Shown here one piece after another: positions 17,316 to 25,254 of a stretch of DNA of 54,007 nt; the stretch's first letter is position 1, and each line of letters begins with the position of its first letter. The DNA comes from Aporhodopirellula aestuarii (lineage in GTDB: Bacteria; Planctomycetota; Planctomycetia; Pirellulales; Pirellulaceae). Below the pieces are notes generated by a model. It ran no database searches. It was given only the letters and a program-made list of their open reading frames with translations, and was not told where the DNA came from. The stretch covers positions 1 to 54,007 of the forward strand of contig NZ_JAMQBK010000048.1 of the NCBI RefSeq assembly GCF_023701485.1, written 5' to 3'. The translations under genes were made by a program, and so were the position numbers.

Positions 17316-19295
17316 CTAAACCGCCGTCGGGGATTGGTTCATCTGCAAGTGAACCATGTCTTGATAGCGGCCGCCGAGTGCGAGCAGTTCCGCATGGGTG
17401 CCCGATTCGATCACCCGACCATCTTCGAGCATGACGATTAAGTCGGCGTTGACGATCGTGCTCAACCGGTGAGCGATCACCAACGCTGTGCGATCTTCGA
17501 GCAGTTCCGACAGACTCTCCTGAATCAGCCGCTCGCTTTCGCTGTCAAGATTGCTGGTCGCTTCGTCAAGAATCAAAATTTGCGGATCCGCCAAGATTGC
17601 GCGAGCGATCGCGAGTCGTTGGCGTTGACCACCCGAAAGCTTGACGCCGCGTTCGCCGATCAGGGTGTCATATCCGCGGTCGAGATTCTCGATAAATTCG
17701 TGAGCCGCGGCAGCCGACGCCGCTGCGATCACGTCGCGTCGATCAGCCCGTGGCCGCGCGTACGCGATGTTTTCGTGAATCGACCCGTCGAACAAGAACA
17801 CGTCCTGTTCGACGATGCCCAACAACGACCGATAGCTCGATAGCTGGATGTCTCGTAGGTCGATGCCGTTGTAGAGGATCTCGCCCTCCGTCGGGTCGTA
17901 GAAGCGTGCGATCAGGTTGGTCAACGTTGTTTTGCCCGCGCCGCTGCGTCCGACGAGTGCCACGGTTTGCCCCGGGGAAATCTCGATTGAAACGTTTTTC
18001 AACACCAACGTGTCGCTACCGGGATAACTGAACGAGACGTCGCGCACCGAAATCGCTCCGCCTCCAACATGCGACGGCAATCGCGATGCACCTTTGCGGC
18101 TGGGCAATTCCTCTTCGACGTCGAGGACGTCGAGAATGCGATCCAAGCCGGCAAGGTTGTTTTGGAACATAACAGCGCTGCCCGCAATCGTGGCCAGCGG
18201 ATCGAGCAGCATCGTCAAGTACACAAGGAACATCATCAGGTCACCGAGCGTGAGTTCACCACGCGTGATCTGGTACCCTCCGTAAAGCAACAGGCCTGTC
18301 GAAGCGAGTGGGATCACCACTTCCCAAATGGTTTCGATGATCCGCATCCACCACCACGTGAAGAGTTGTTGGCGAACCAGGAAATCACCCTCGCGGACGT
18401 ATCGAGTTGATTCGGTGCGGGCCCGCGAAAACGTTCGCACCACTCGAATGCCGCCAAAGGTTTCGGTGGCACTGCTGTCGATCCGTTGACGTTGCTTACG
18501 CACGTCTCGAAACAGCGGTCGGATGCGGTTGATGTAGGTCCGGTGAGTGATCCAGACGACCGGCAGCAGCATCAGCCCCCCGAGCATCAGTTTCCAATCG
18601 ACGAACATCAGGATCACCAACGATCCGATAAATTGAATGATCGCCCGCCACGGGTTGTAGAGCATGCTGAAGATCAGATCGGCAACGCCGCCGGCATCTT
18701 CCCGTATAAGGCTCGCCACGCCGCCACTCTTCATCGAATAGACATGATGCAGCGGCAAACGGACCGCGTGATCGAACACTTGACGGCGGATCGATACCTG
18801 GGCTTTGTTGACGGACTTGGTTGCCAACCATCGTCCGATGAGATTGACGATGGTCCCGATCCCCGTCAGCACGGTGACAACGATCGCGATCGCGGCGAGG
18901 GTCCGCATCGGTGACTCGACGGGATCACCAAGGACTGCGACCACGCCCGGCAGTTCCGTCAACCACGACGGTAACGGTGAGGAGGGTTGGGTGAGAACCG
19001 AGTCAATGGCGAGTTTCGTTCCCAACGGTGGAATGAGGCGAAGTCCGATGCCGAAGGTCAGGAACGATAACGCCACCACAATCGTGCCGCGGTGTCCGGC
19101 GATCAATCCCCAGAAGGCTATGAACAACTCGAGGAAAGATCGTTCCCGGTCGCCGATTTTCTTCCGGCTGCGGTTTGAGCGTGAGTCGTCGATGTCCGAG
19201 TGGTGGCCCGCGACGACGGATCGGCCGTCACGCTGACGTTTGCGAACGGTTTCGCGATAAGTATCGAATCGACGACGACTCGGTAGGATTGCCAT
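17316..19295 (-). CDS. ABC exporter, fused permease and ATPase (MsbA/lipid-A type)
   Basis: A 659-residue half-transporter. A ~65-residue polar N-terminal extension rich in Arg/Asp precedes a six-helix ABC transmembrane domain (about residues 75-390). The ATPase follows: Walker A VGRSGAGKTT near 448, signature LSGGQRQR near 552, Walker B LILDEATSNLDSES near 575, and H-loop IAHRLST near 610. It would act as a homodimer exporting lipids, lipid-linked glycans or drugs; the sequence does not settle which. MsbA-like proteins are usually ~580 residues, so the extra N terminus explains the length. No partner gene is adjacent. Confidence 0.93.
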   Translation of the reverse strand: MAILPSRRRFDTYRETVRKRQRDGRSVVAGHHSDIDDSRSNRSRKKIGDRERSFLELFIAFWGLIAGHRGTIVVALSFLTFGIGLRLIPPLGTKLAIDSVLTQPSSPLPSWLTELPGVVAVLGDPVESPMRTLAAIAIVVTVLTGIGTIVNLIGRWLATKSVNKAQVSIRRQVFDHAVRLPLHHVYSMKSGGVASLIREDAGGVADLIFSMLYNPWRAIIQFIGSLVILMFVDWKLMLGGLMLLPVVWITHRTYINRIRPLFRDVRKQRQRIDSSATETFGGIRVVRTFSRARTESTRYVREGDFLVRQQLFTWWWMRIIETIWEVVIPLASTGLLLYGGYQITRGELTLGDLMMFLVYLTMLLDPLATIAGSAVMFQNNLAGLDRILDVLDVEEELPSRKGASRLPSHVGGGAISVRDVSFSYPGSDTLVLKNVSIEISPGQTVALVGRSGAGKTTLTNLIARFYDPTEGEILYNGIDLRDIQLSSYRSLLGIVEQDVFLFDGSIHENIAYARPRADRRDVIAAASAAAAHEFIENLDRGYDTLIGERGVKLSGGQRQRLAIARAILADPQILILDEATSNLDSESERLIQESLSELLEDRTALVIAHRLSTIVNADLIVMLEDGRVIESGTHAELLALGGRYQDMVHLQMNQSPTAV

Positions 19296-19604
19296 GAAAA
19301 TAATGGTTGAGGTAAAGGGGGAAAGATCGGTATGCGACGATGGTTAATGGATTATCCCAGGTCGTCTAGGCGAGTGAGTTGGTCATGGATGTGGATGAGC
19401 TTGCTTCAATCCTAACCCGATGTTTCTGAAACGAACACGCGAGGCGACGGCTTTTCGCTCACTTGTCTAAATTGCAAGAAAGCGTTTCCTGCCGAACTGG
19501 ACCTGTTAGGGGCGATGAGAACCGTAGGCCTCAAAAATTTACTTGATCTATTCGAAATGCTCCCATACAACAGATCACGTGCCTCCTCGTTCTTCGGAAA
19601 TCAA
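19296..19604. other. 309-bp upstream region of the lipoprotein/DUF1559 pair
   Basis: This lies between the divergent ABC exporter and the small lipoprotein gene. The frame of the lipoprotein is open back to an ATG at 19515, but that 30-residue extension lacks signal-peptide character. I see no strong promoter or structured element; regulatory signals for both genes must be here. Confidence 0.4.
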
Positions 19605-19808
19605 ATGGAAAAGTTGTCATCCGGTCGAGTCTCTGTTGCACTCACGCTCATTATAGTTGTGATGCCGCTGCTGGTTTTGAGTTCTGGTTGCGGTCGTAAG
19701 GGGGGCGTTGTCGGGGAAACGGACGAATACAGCTACGAGGACGTAGCCGCCCAAATCCGCGCCGAAGACGAAGCCTCCGAGGCTGAAAGAGAGTTGAGGG
19801 ATCGATGA
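19605..19808 (+). CDS. Small lipoprotein paired with DUF1559 protein
   Basis: 67 residues from the ATG at 19605. A Lys/Ser/Arg n-region and a long hydrophobic stretch (VALTLIIVVMPLLVL) lead to a lipobox LSSGC, so the mature protein would be lipidated at that Cys and be only ~40 residues, mostly acidic. Such mini-lipoproteins are commonly found next to DUF1559 genes in planctomycetes (established pattern). The stop overlaps the DUF1559 start as ATGA, so translation is coupled. Function unknown. Confidence 0.75.
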   Translation: MEKLSSGRVSVALTLIIVVMPLLVLSSGCGRKGGVVGETDEYSYEDVAAQIRAEDEASEAERELRDR

Positions 19809-21064
19809 ATCAGTTATCTGTGCGCAGAGTCCGTTGCGGATTCACTCTCGTCGAGCTCCTTGTTGTGATTGCGATCATCGGGGTTCTTGTCGGGTTGTTG
19901 TTGCCCGCCGTTCAAGGCGCTCGTGAAGCCGCTCGGCGGATGAGTTGCGGCAATAATCTCAAGCAACTCGGCTTAGCGCTGCACAACTATCATGCCGCTT
20001 TCGGTAAATTGCCGATGCACGGCACGGGGCCGACGAATGAAACATCCCGCTCGACCACAGCGGCTGAAAAGAACGATGGAACCGGCTTTACTCGGTTGGA
20101 GTTGTCGTATCTCGTCGGTCTGTTGCCATACTTCGAACAACAGGCTCTGTGGGAGCAGGTCAGCAACCCAATGGTCGAATCCGATGGCGATCGTTGGCCC
20201 GCGTTTGGTCCGCGTCCCTTGGTGCTCAAGTACCCGCCTTGGTTGACTGAAATCCCGACACTTCGTTGTCCAAGCGATCCGGGTGTGGGGTTGCCGGCGC
20301 TCGGCCGAACGAACTACGCGGCGTGTACCGGTGACGGTTTTTACGATGCCGAAAACGGGGCAACCGTTTGGACGGGATCGTCCACCAACGGACGCTGGCT
20401 CTACAACTCGGATGCCCAAGCGATGCAACGAACACGATGCGGAATGCGTGGTGCATTCGTGCCGCGGTTGGCAACCCGTTTTCGTGATCTGACCGATGGA
20501 CTGTCCAATACCATCGTCATGGGTGAAATCACGACAGGCCTCAACGACAACGACATTCGGACCGTGGGCACGAGTGCTCCGTCCAAGGCATCGGGTAGTA
20601 AATCGGCAGCCCAGTCGGTAGCGGATAACCCAAATCAATGCAACGATCTCGGCTTCGTCGATGCGACGCGTCCGTCGTTTTGGGATACCAGCGTTGTCAC
20701 CACGTACGCATCGGTGTCCCAACGTGGCTTCCGCTGGGCGGCGTTCCACACCTTGCAATCACAGTTCAATACGATTTTGGCACCTAACTCGACGGTTTGT
20801 CTGGTCGGTGGCGCCGACACCTATGGGATTGCACCACCGAGTAGCCGTCACATCGGCGGGGTCCATGTCTTGATGTCCGACGGTGCTGTCAAATTCGTCA
20901 CCGACTCCATTGATGCTGGCGACCCCAACGTTCCCTGCGTGTACTGTGATTTGCTATCCGGTGGTGCTAACAGCATCACGGAGGCCGGCTCTGAGAGCCC
21001 GTATGGGTTGTGGGGCGCCCTCGGCACGCGTAACACTCAAGAAATTATCGACGTCGAATTCTAA
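19805..21064 (+). CDS. DUF1559 (SBP_bac_10-like) type IV pseudopilin-like protein
   Basis: 419 residues. A short basic leader is followed by the pilin-type signal GFTLVELLVVIAIIGVLVGLL (quoted as GFTLVELL and IAIIGVLVGLLLPA), cleaved between Gly and Phe. After the helix comes the planctomycete-diagnostic NLKQLGLALHNYH. The C terminus contains the H-x-G-G-x-H-V-LMSDGAVKF block typical of DUF1559. The family is expanded to dozens of copies in planctomycetes, and proteins have been reported associated with surface or crateriform pit structures; the exact role is unclear. Confidence 0.92.
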   Translation: MNQLSVRRVRCGFTLVELLVVIAIIGVLVGLLLPAVQGAREAARRMSCGNNLKQLGLALHNYHAAFGKLPMHGTGPTNETSRSTTAAEKNDGTGFTRLELSYLVGLLPYFEQQALWEQVSNPMVESDGDRWPAFGPRPLVLKYPPWLTEIPTLRCPSDPGVGLPALGRTNYAACTGDGFYDAENGATVWTGSSTNGRWLYNSDAQAMQRTRCGMRGAFVPRLATRFRDLTDGLSNTIVMGEITTGLNDNDIRTVGTSAPSKASGSKSAAQSVADNPNQCNDLGFVDATRPSFWDTSVVTTYASVSQRGFRWAAFHTLQSQFNTILAPNSTVCLVGGADTYGIAPPSSRHIGGVHVLMSDGAVKFVTDSIDAGDPNVPCVYCDLLSGGANSITEAGSESPYGLWGALGTRNTQEIIDVEF

Positions 21065-21097
21065 GTTTGCGTTGCGTGGATTCTTAGCCGGCGGCGG

Positions 21098-22078
21098 TTA
21101 ATAATCAAACCAAACACCGCCGCCAAGATATTCTTCAGACCGACCGAGAAACTCGTATTGGCTCGTCGGTCCATCACCATACTGAATCCCAAAGCGAATC
21201 CGCCGCCCCGATTCAAGGCTTTGAAACGACCATCCCAGTTGAATTGTCGTTGCGACGTCGTAATCCATCGCTTCACGGAAATTGAAATTGGCGGCGGCAA
21301 ACGGGGCGCCAACCAGCAGCGACCTCGCCACGGGAGTGTACTCCAATCCGGTTTGGAATTGATACCGAGCGGCCCCACCCGATGCTCGGAACGCGTCGGC
21401 TATCTCCCCATAAAAGCGGAACGTTGCTGAAGATTGGAAGCTACCACCGACGATCAACGATTCCGTTACGTAGTTGACGCGTTGGAATGTCGGGTTGCGG
21501 ATTAAATATTCGTCGCCCACGTGCGAGCTAATATGGAAGTACCCAAGCTTGATCGCCCAGGGGCCTTCCGCCGCGGTGAGTTCGGTACCGAAGCGATAGT
21601 CCATCGATTCAACGTCTTCGGCGTGCAGGATATCCAACCGTGTCATCACAGCTCCTTCTAAATCCCACTGCCAGCCTTGTGGTTTCACGGCGCCGGCGGT
21701 CCCGTAGCGAAGCAGGCCCACGCGGCCACCAAGGGTCGCGTCCCAAAAGACATCGTCTTTCTGGTCACGAAAGACTACTGTGGAAATGCGGGGCTCATGT
21801 GGTCCGGCTAGGTACGATCGCCACAGCAGTCCGTCGGGAAGCAGATGCAGGCTGCGCTGGTTCGAAACAGGGCTAGACGACATGGCGGTATCGCAGGCCT
21901 CGCTGGATGAAACGATTGCGTTTTCGGGTAATTGCTCGCTCTCGCAAAACAGTATTCCAAGCTCATCCGTGTGGTAAATCGAATCGGTGCTCCAATCTTG
22001 TCCGATCGCTAATCCGGTGCGTAAAAGAATGACGAAGCATATTGTTCCGATCAAAAACAAGTGCCGGTACGTCGACAT
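21098..22078 (-). CDS. DUF1207 family outer-membrane-like protein
   Basis: About 326 residues from the ATG at 22078, which gives a proper signal peptide (MSTYRHLFLIGTICFVILL, cleaved near GLAIGQ). The frame is also open to ATGs at 22117 and 22264, but the longer starts add non-patterned sequence or overlap the upstream gene. The body matches DUF1207: LLWRSYLAGPHEPR, a GGRVGLLRYG segment, ending in GIQYGDGPTSQYEF and GGGVWFDY. Alternating aromatic strands and the final Tyr suggest an outer-membrane beta-barrel. It is the last gene of the GT39/LptF-like operon, consistent with an envelope role. Confidence 0.82.
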   Translation of the reverse strand: MSTYRHLFLIGTICFVILLRTGLAIGQDWSTDSIYHTDELGILFCESEQLPENAIVSSSEACDTAMSSSPVSNQRSLHLLPDGLLWRSYLAGPHEPRISTVVFRDQKDDVFWDATLGGRVGLLRYGTAGAVKPQGWQWDLEGAVMTRLDILHAEDVESMDYRFGTELTAAEGPWAIKLGYFHISSHVGDEYLIRNPTFQRVNYVTESLIVGGSFQSSATFRFYGEIADAFRASGGAARYQFQTGLEYTPVARSLLVGAPFAAANFNFREAMDYDVATTIQLGWSFQSLESGRRIRFGIQYGDGPTSQYEFLGRSEEYLGGGVWFDY

Positions 22079-22118
22079 GCGACTTAGTGGTTGCTGCGTT
22101 GGCGTCCATGCGACCATC

Positions 22119-23870
22119 TCAATGACTCGCCCCATCGGCGACGCTCGCGATATGAGGAGTGGCATGCTCGATCCGCTCGGCGAGGTACAAATGCTCGTGG
22201 TTTTCCTGTTCGGTGAATTGATGAGTTGGCGCGGTTGCAACACGGGTGTCGGCGATGGTTTCATCTCCCGTGATCACGATCGTTCTGTCGTGGAGCGAAA
22301 GAAAGGCCTTGAACTCTTCGTGCATCGTTGGGGCGAAGTACACGATGGGACGGTGCGGGATTTGAAGGGTGATCGCGTGTGGTTTTTCTCCGAAGAAGAC
22401 GACCGGCGATTGAGGGTGCTCCTCGGTCAGTCGCAGCGTTCTGACGTAAAGCGAACGCGCGGTGGAAACCGTGGGCATGAATCGGGCTGCCGCAAAACTC
22501 AGCAGTCCAACGGCGACGATCATCGTGGCCGCCCAGCCTCGCCACGAGAACGCAATCTCGCGATTCCACATTCGAAGCGTTGTGATCCCGGTCGCGAGAC
22601 AGACGGTCGCCGAGGCGAACGCCATCAGAGAAACCGTTCGGCCGATCCATGCGTCCGCGGCAAAGACACCGATCCACGTGCCGAGGATTATCAATGTCGC
22701 TCGTTGAGGAAACGGTCGCAAGTAATTCGTAATGCGGTTGGCTCGCTCGGGCCGCATGACAGTTTGGTCCAACATCACGCCCAGTATCAAGCAGATCAAC
22801 GGAATCGCGGGCAGGATATAGGTCGGCAGTTTGCAACTCGCCGCCGAGAAGAAAATCAGCATCCAAGTTGCACCACAAAACAAGAATCCAAGATCCTTCG
22901 AACGTAGTTCGCGTTTGCGTTCCGCGGTGCTGACCACGAACACACCGACCGATGGCAATAGAAGAGATGATGGGAACATGCCCACAAAGACGACGGGCAA
23001 GTAAAACCAAAAAGGCTCGCGACGATTAGATCCTTCGGTAAATCGCTTGAAATTGTGTTCCAAGAAGAAATGGTCCATGAATTGAGGGTTAAAAATTCCG
23101 ACGGCAACGTACCAAGGCAGACAGACGAGCAGCATCGGCAGTAGGAAGGCCGCCCAGTGCAGGACACGGGTGCGAGTTTGGTCAGCGCGGAGCCATCCGC
23201 TCACGACTAATGGTGGCGCACATAAAACCAATGCGATTGGGCCTTTTGTCAGAACGCCCAACGCGCACGCGATCCCCGAAACCATCCACCAAGCCCAACG
23301 ATGACGCTGTCCGCGAACGGCGATGTAACCGGTGAGCATGCACAACGTTGTGAACATGGCGAGCAATGCATCGAGAATCAAGAAACGACCTGCTAATACA
23401 AAACCACCACACAGCAGCAGGGACGCCGCACTCAACCAGGCCGCTCGCCCGCCCACGATCCGGCTTCCGAGTGAGAAGACGATTACGATGGTTAGAAACG
23501 CGGACAACATCGACGGCAATCGAGCGGCAGTTTCGTTGGTGCCCAGCAGGCTGAAACTGGTCGCCGTCAACCAGTACATCAGCGGTGGTTTGTCGAGATA
23601 CGCGATACCATCGAGGGAGGGCGTGATCCAATCTCGCGACTGGTTCATCTCGATCGCAATCTGTGCGTAACGTGTCTCATCCGGTTCGATCAGCGGATAA
23701 GAAAGGTTTGGAAGCAAGACGATCAACGACGCGGCCGTCAATGCGATCCATGCGAGCAATCTTTGTCGTCGGTTCCAGTCCCTGGACGTCGCAACGACTT
23801 CCTCAGCGTTCACCGGGAATAGAATTGTGTTCCAGGCGTAACGCAACTGGGATTTGTAAGGGAAGATCAT
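22119..23870 (-). CDS. ArnT-like glycosyltransferase (GT39/GT83 family)
   Basis: 583 residues from the ATG at 23870, which overlaps the LptF-like stop as ATGA. An inner-membrane GT-C enzyme that moves a sugar from a polyprenyl-phosphate donor. Family motifs are the periplasmic loop EPDETRYAQIAIEM at ~62-75 and YLDKPPLMYWL at ~91-101, followed by about ten membrane helices. The N-terminal segment RYAWNTILFP (10-19) closely resembles RYWWNTVQFP, the end of the GT2 domain in the upstream GT2-GT39 fusion, so this gene looks like a descendant of a fused ancestor that lost its GT2 part. Confidence 0.9.
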   Translation of the reverse strand: MIFPYKSQLRYAWNTILFPVNAEEVVATSRDWNRRQRLLAWIALTAASLIVLLPNLSYPLIEPDETRYAQIAIEMNQSRDWITPSLDGIAYLDKPPLMYWLTATSFSLLGTNETAARLPSMLSAFLTIVIVFSLGSRIVGGRAAWLSAASLLLCGGFVLAGRFLILDALLAMFTTLCMLTGYIAVRGQRHRWAWWMVSGIACALGVLTKGPIALVLCAPPLVVSGWLRADQTRTRVLHWAAFLLPMLLVCLPWYVAVGIFNPQFMDHFFLEHNFKRFTEGSNRREPFWFYLPVVFVGMFPSSLLLPSVGVFVVSTAERKRELRSKDLGFLFCGATWMLIFFSAASCKLPTYILPAIPLICLILGVMLDQTVMRPERANRITNYLRPFPQRATLIILGTWIGVFAADAWIGRTVSLMAFASATVCLATGITTLRMWNREIAFSWRGWAATMIVAVGLLSFAAARFMPTVSTARSLYVRTLRLTEEHPQSPVVFFGEKPHAITLQIPHRPIVYFAPTMHEEFKAFLSLHDRTIVITGDETIADTRVATAPTHQFTEQENHEHLYLAERIEHATPHIASVADGASH

Positions 23871-25066
23871 GATGAGGCAGGCCGGTAGATAATGCGACGA
23901 ATCATCACGAGACTCAGCGTGATGAATAGGAGGTTCGCGATCCACACGCCTTGCGGCGGGATCCGTCCGCTTTTTGCGAGGTCGAGGGTTAACGCGAAGA
24001 TGGGGTAGTAAACGAGCACAGTGGGAAGGAACACGATTCCAAAAGTGGACATGGTGTCCGAAGCACGCATGCGGATCGCCAACGGGATGCCGATCATCGA
24101 CATCGCCAAACACGTGAATCCGCTGGCCCAGCGCCGGTGCATCTCCGCTGCTAGGCGATGAAGGCGTTGGCGACTCGAGGTGAGTCGGACTTTGCGACGG
24201 ACTGCTGCGCCATTTCCTATTTCGCGGGGTCGGGACGTCAGTAAACTGAACCCGGTGTGAACGGCGATTTCGCTCTCGCGACGATGAATGTCAATCGTTT
24301 GAAGGAGCGTTGCCTTCGGTAAATCGGACATCCGCATGTGTGACGGGTGTGCGGACAGAAGGTCGTATTTCTCGTCAGGACAGAGTGGAATCAGCTGCTT
24401 GTACGTGTCGGGAAAACGGAACGAAGCCACGTCGTTCATATTCGCCGAGCCATCAGTAATACTGAGTTCGAGTCCACACACGGCGCTGTCGTATTTCAGC
24501 ACCGCGCTGCGGGCGTGGATGGTGATGGTGTCATCATCGCTGCGGCGAATGTGAATGATCGGATTGATCAGGTTCTCACCTTGGACGTGTTGAACCATCA
24601 ACGACAGCGGCCCGTGTTGGAAACTGTGTTCACGCTCAAGAACGCGATAGGCGATCTTTTGAACCGATGACATGATGACGCCTTCGATCCCATGAAACCC
24701 CCACGTGAAGGCGATGTTGATGAGGCCTACGGTTGTCACGCTGAGAAGTGTCGTGATGGCAATTGCCGGCCACATCGCGGGAAGTGGCGAAACCCCGATC
24801 GACTGCAGGACGGTCAGTTCATTGTCCGCAGACATCCGCCCGTAGACGCAGCACACGCTAAACAATGCCGTGCCAGCAACAGCGAGCGAAAGTGCATTTG
24901 GCATCGCATACGGAATCAATCGAAAAACGCTGGTCACCCCGAGGCCCTGGTTCATTGCTTCGCGTGCGACGCCGATGAACATCACGAGTGATGTGATGAC
25001 AAAGAGCGATAGTAGGAACATCACGAGAATATCTTTCGTGATGCGACGTTGAATCGTGTTTAGCAT
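23867..25066 (-). CDS. LptF/LptG family permease (YjgP/YjgQ)
   Basis: A 399-residue inner-membrane protein of the family that forms the LptFG core of the lipopolysaccharide exporter. It begins with the typical amphipathic stretch NTIQRRITKDIL, has about three N-terminal membrane helices, a large periplasmic beta-rich middle (about 105-290) and three C-terminal helices. Other bacteria carry both lptF and lptG; only one copy is visible here, so it may partner with a gene elsewhere or work as a homodimer. It overlaps both neighbours by 4-7 bp and lies between two glycosyltransferases, pointing to envelope glycolipid assembly or transport. Confidence 0.87.
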   Translation of the reverse strand: MLNTIQRRITKDILVMFLLSLFVITSLVMFIGVAREAMNQGLGVTSVFRLIPYAMPNALSLAVAGTALFSVCCVYGRMSADNELTVLQSIGVSPLPAMWPAIAITTLLSVTTVGLINIAFTWGFHGIEGVIMSSVQKIAYRVLEREHSFQHGPLSLMVQHVQGENLINPIIHIRRSDDDTITIHARSAVLKYDSAVCGLELSITDGSANMNDVASFRFPDTYKQLIPLCPDEKYDLLSAHPSHMRMSDLPKATLLQTIDIHRRESEIAVHTGFSLLTSRPREIGNGAAVRRKVRLTSSRQRLHRLAAEMHRRWASGFTCLAMSMIGIPLAIRMRASDTMSTFGIVFLPTVLVYYPIFALTLDLAKSGRIPPQGVWIANLLFITLSLVMIRRIIYRPASS

Positions 25067-25254
25067 GCACGATCTCGCATGGGTAATGGGGGATTCACCT
25101 GGCCTTCACGTCGTTCGATTTCGTCGATCATGCGGCGGATCATGCTGAGTTCGTTGTCAGAGCAACGGTCACCCTCGCGCGAGGACATTGCCACCATCCC
25201 GGTCGACTGGGAAAGCGAATGACCTAGCCGGTGCCACCACTGAAGGAAGTTCAT
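25060..25254 (-). CDS. 64-aa coupled small protein, unknown function
   Basis: Starts at ATG 25254, overlapping the upstream glycosyltransferase stop as ATGA, and ends at 25060, overlapping the LptF-like start (25066). Overlap on both sides strongly suggests a real, translationally coupled gene. The sequence has an N-terminal MNFLQWWHRLGHS and a C-terminal helix with a charged heptad-like pattern, DNELSMIRRMIDEIERREG. No signal peptide or membrane helix is clear. It may be a small regulatory or assembly partner of the envelope operon. Confidence 0.6.
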   Translation of the reverse strand: MNFLQWWHRLGHSLSQSTGMVAMSSREGDRCSDNELSMIRRMIDEIERREGQVNPPLPMRDRAC

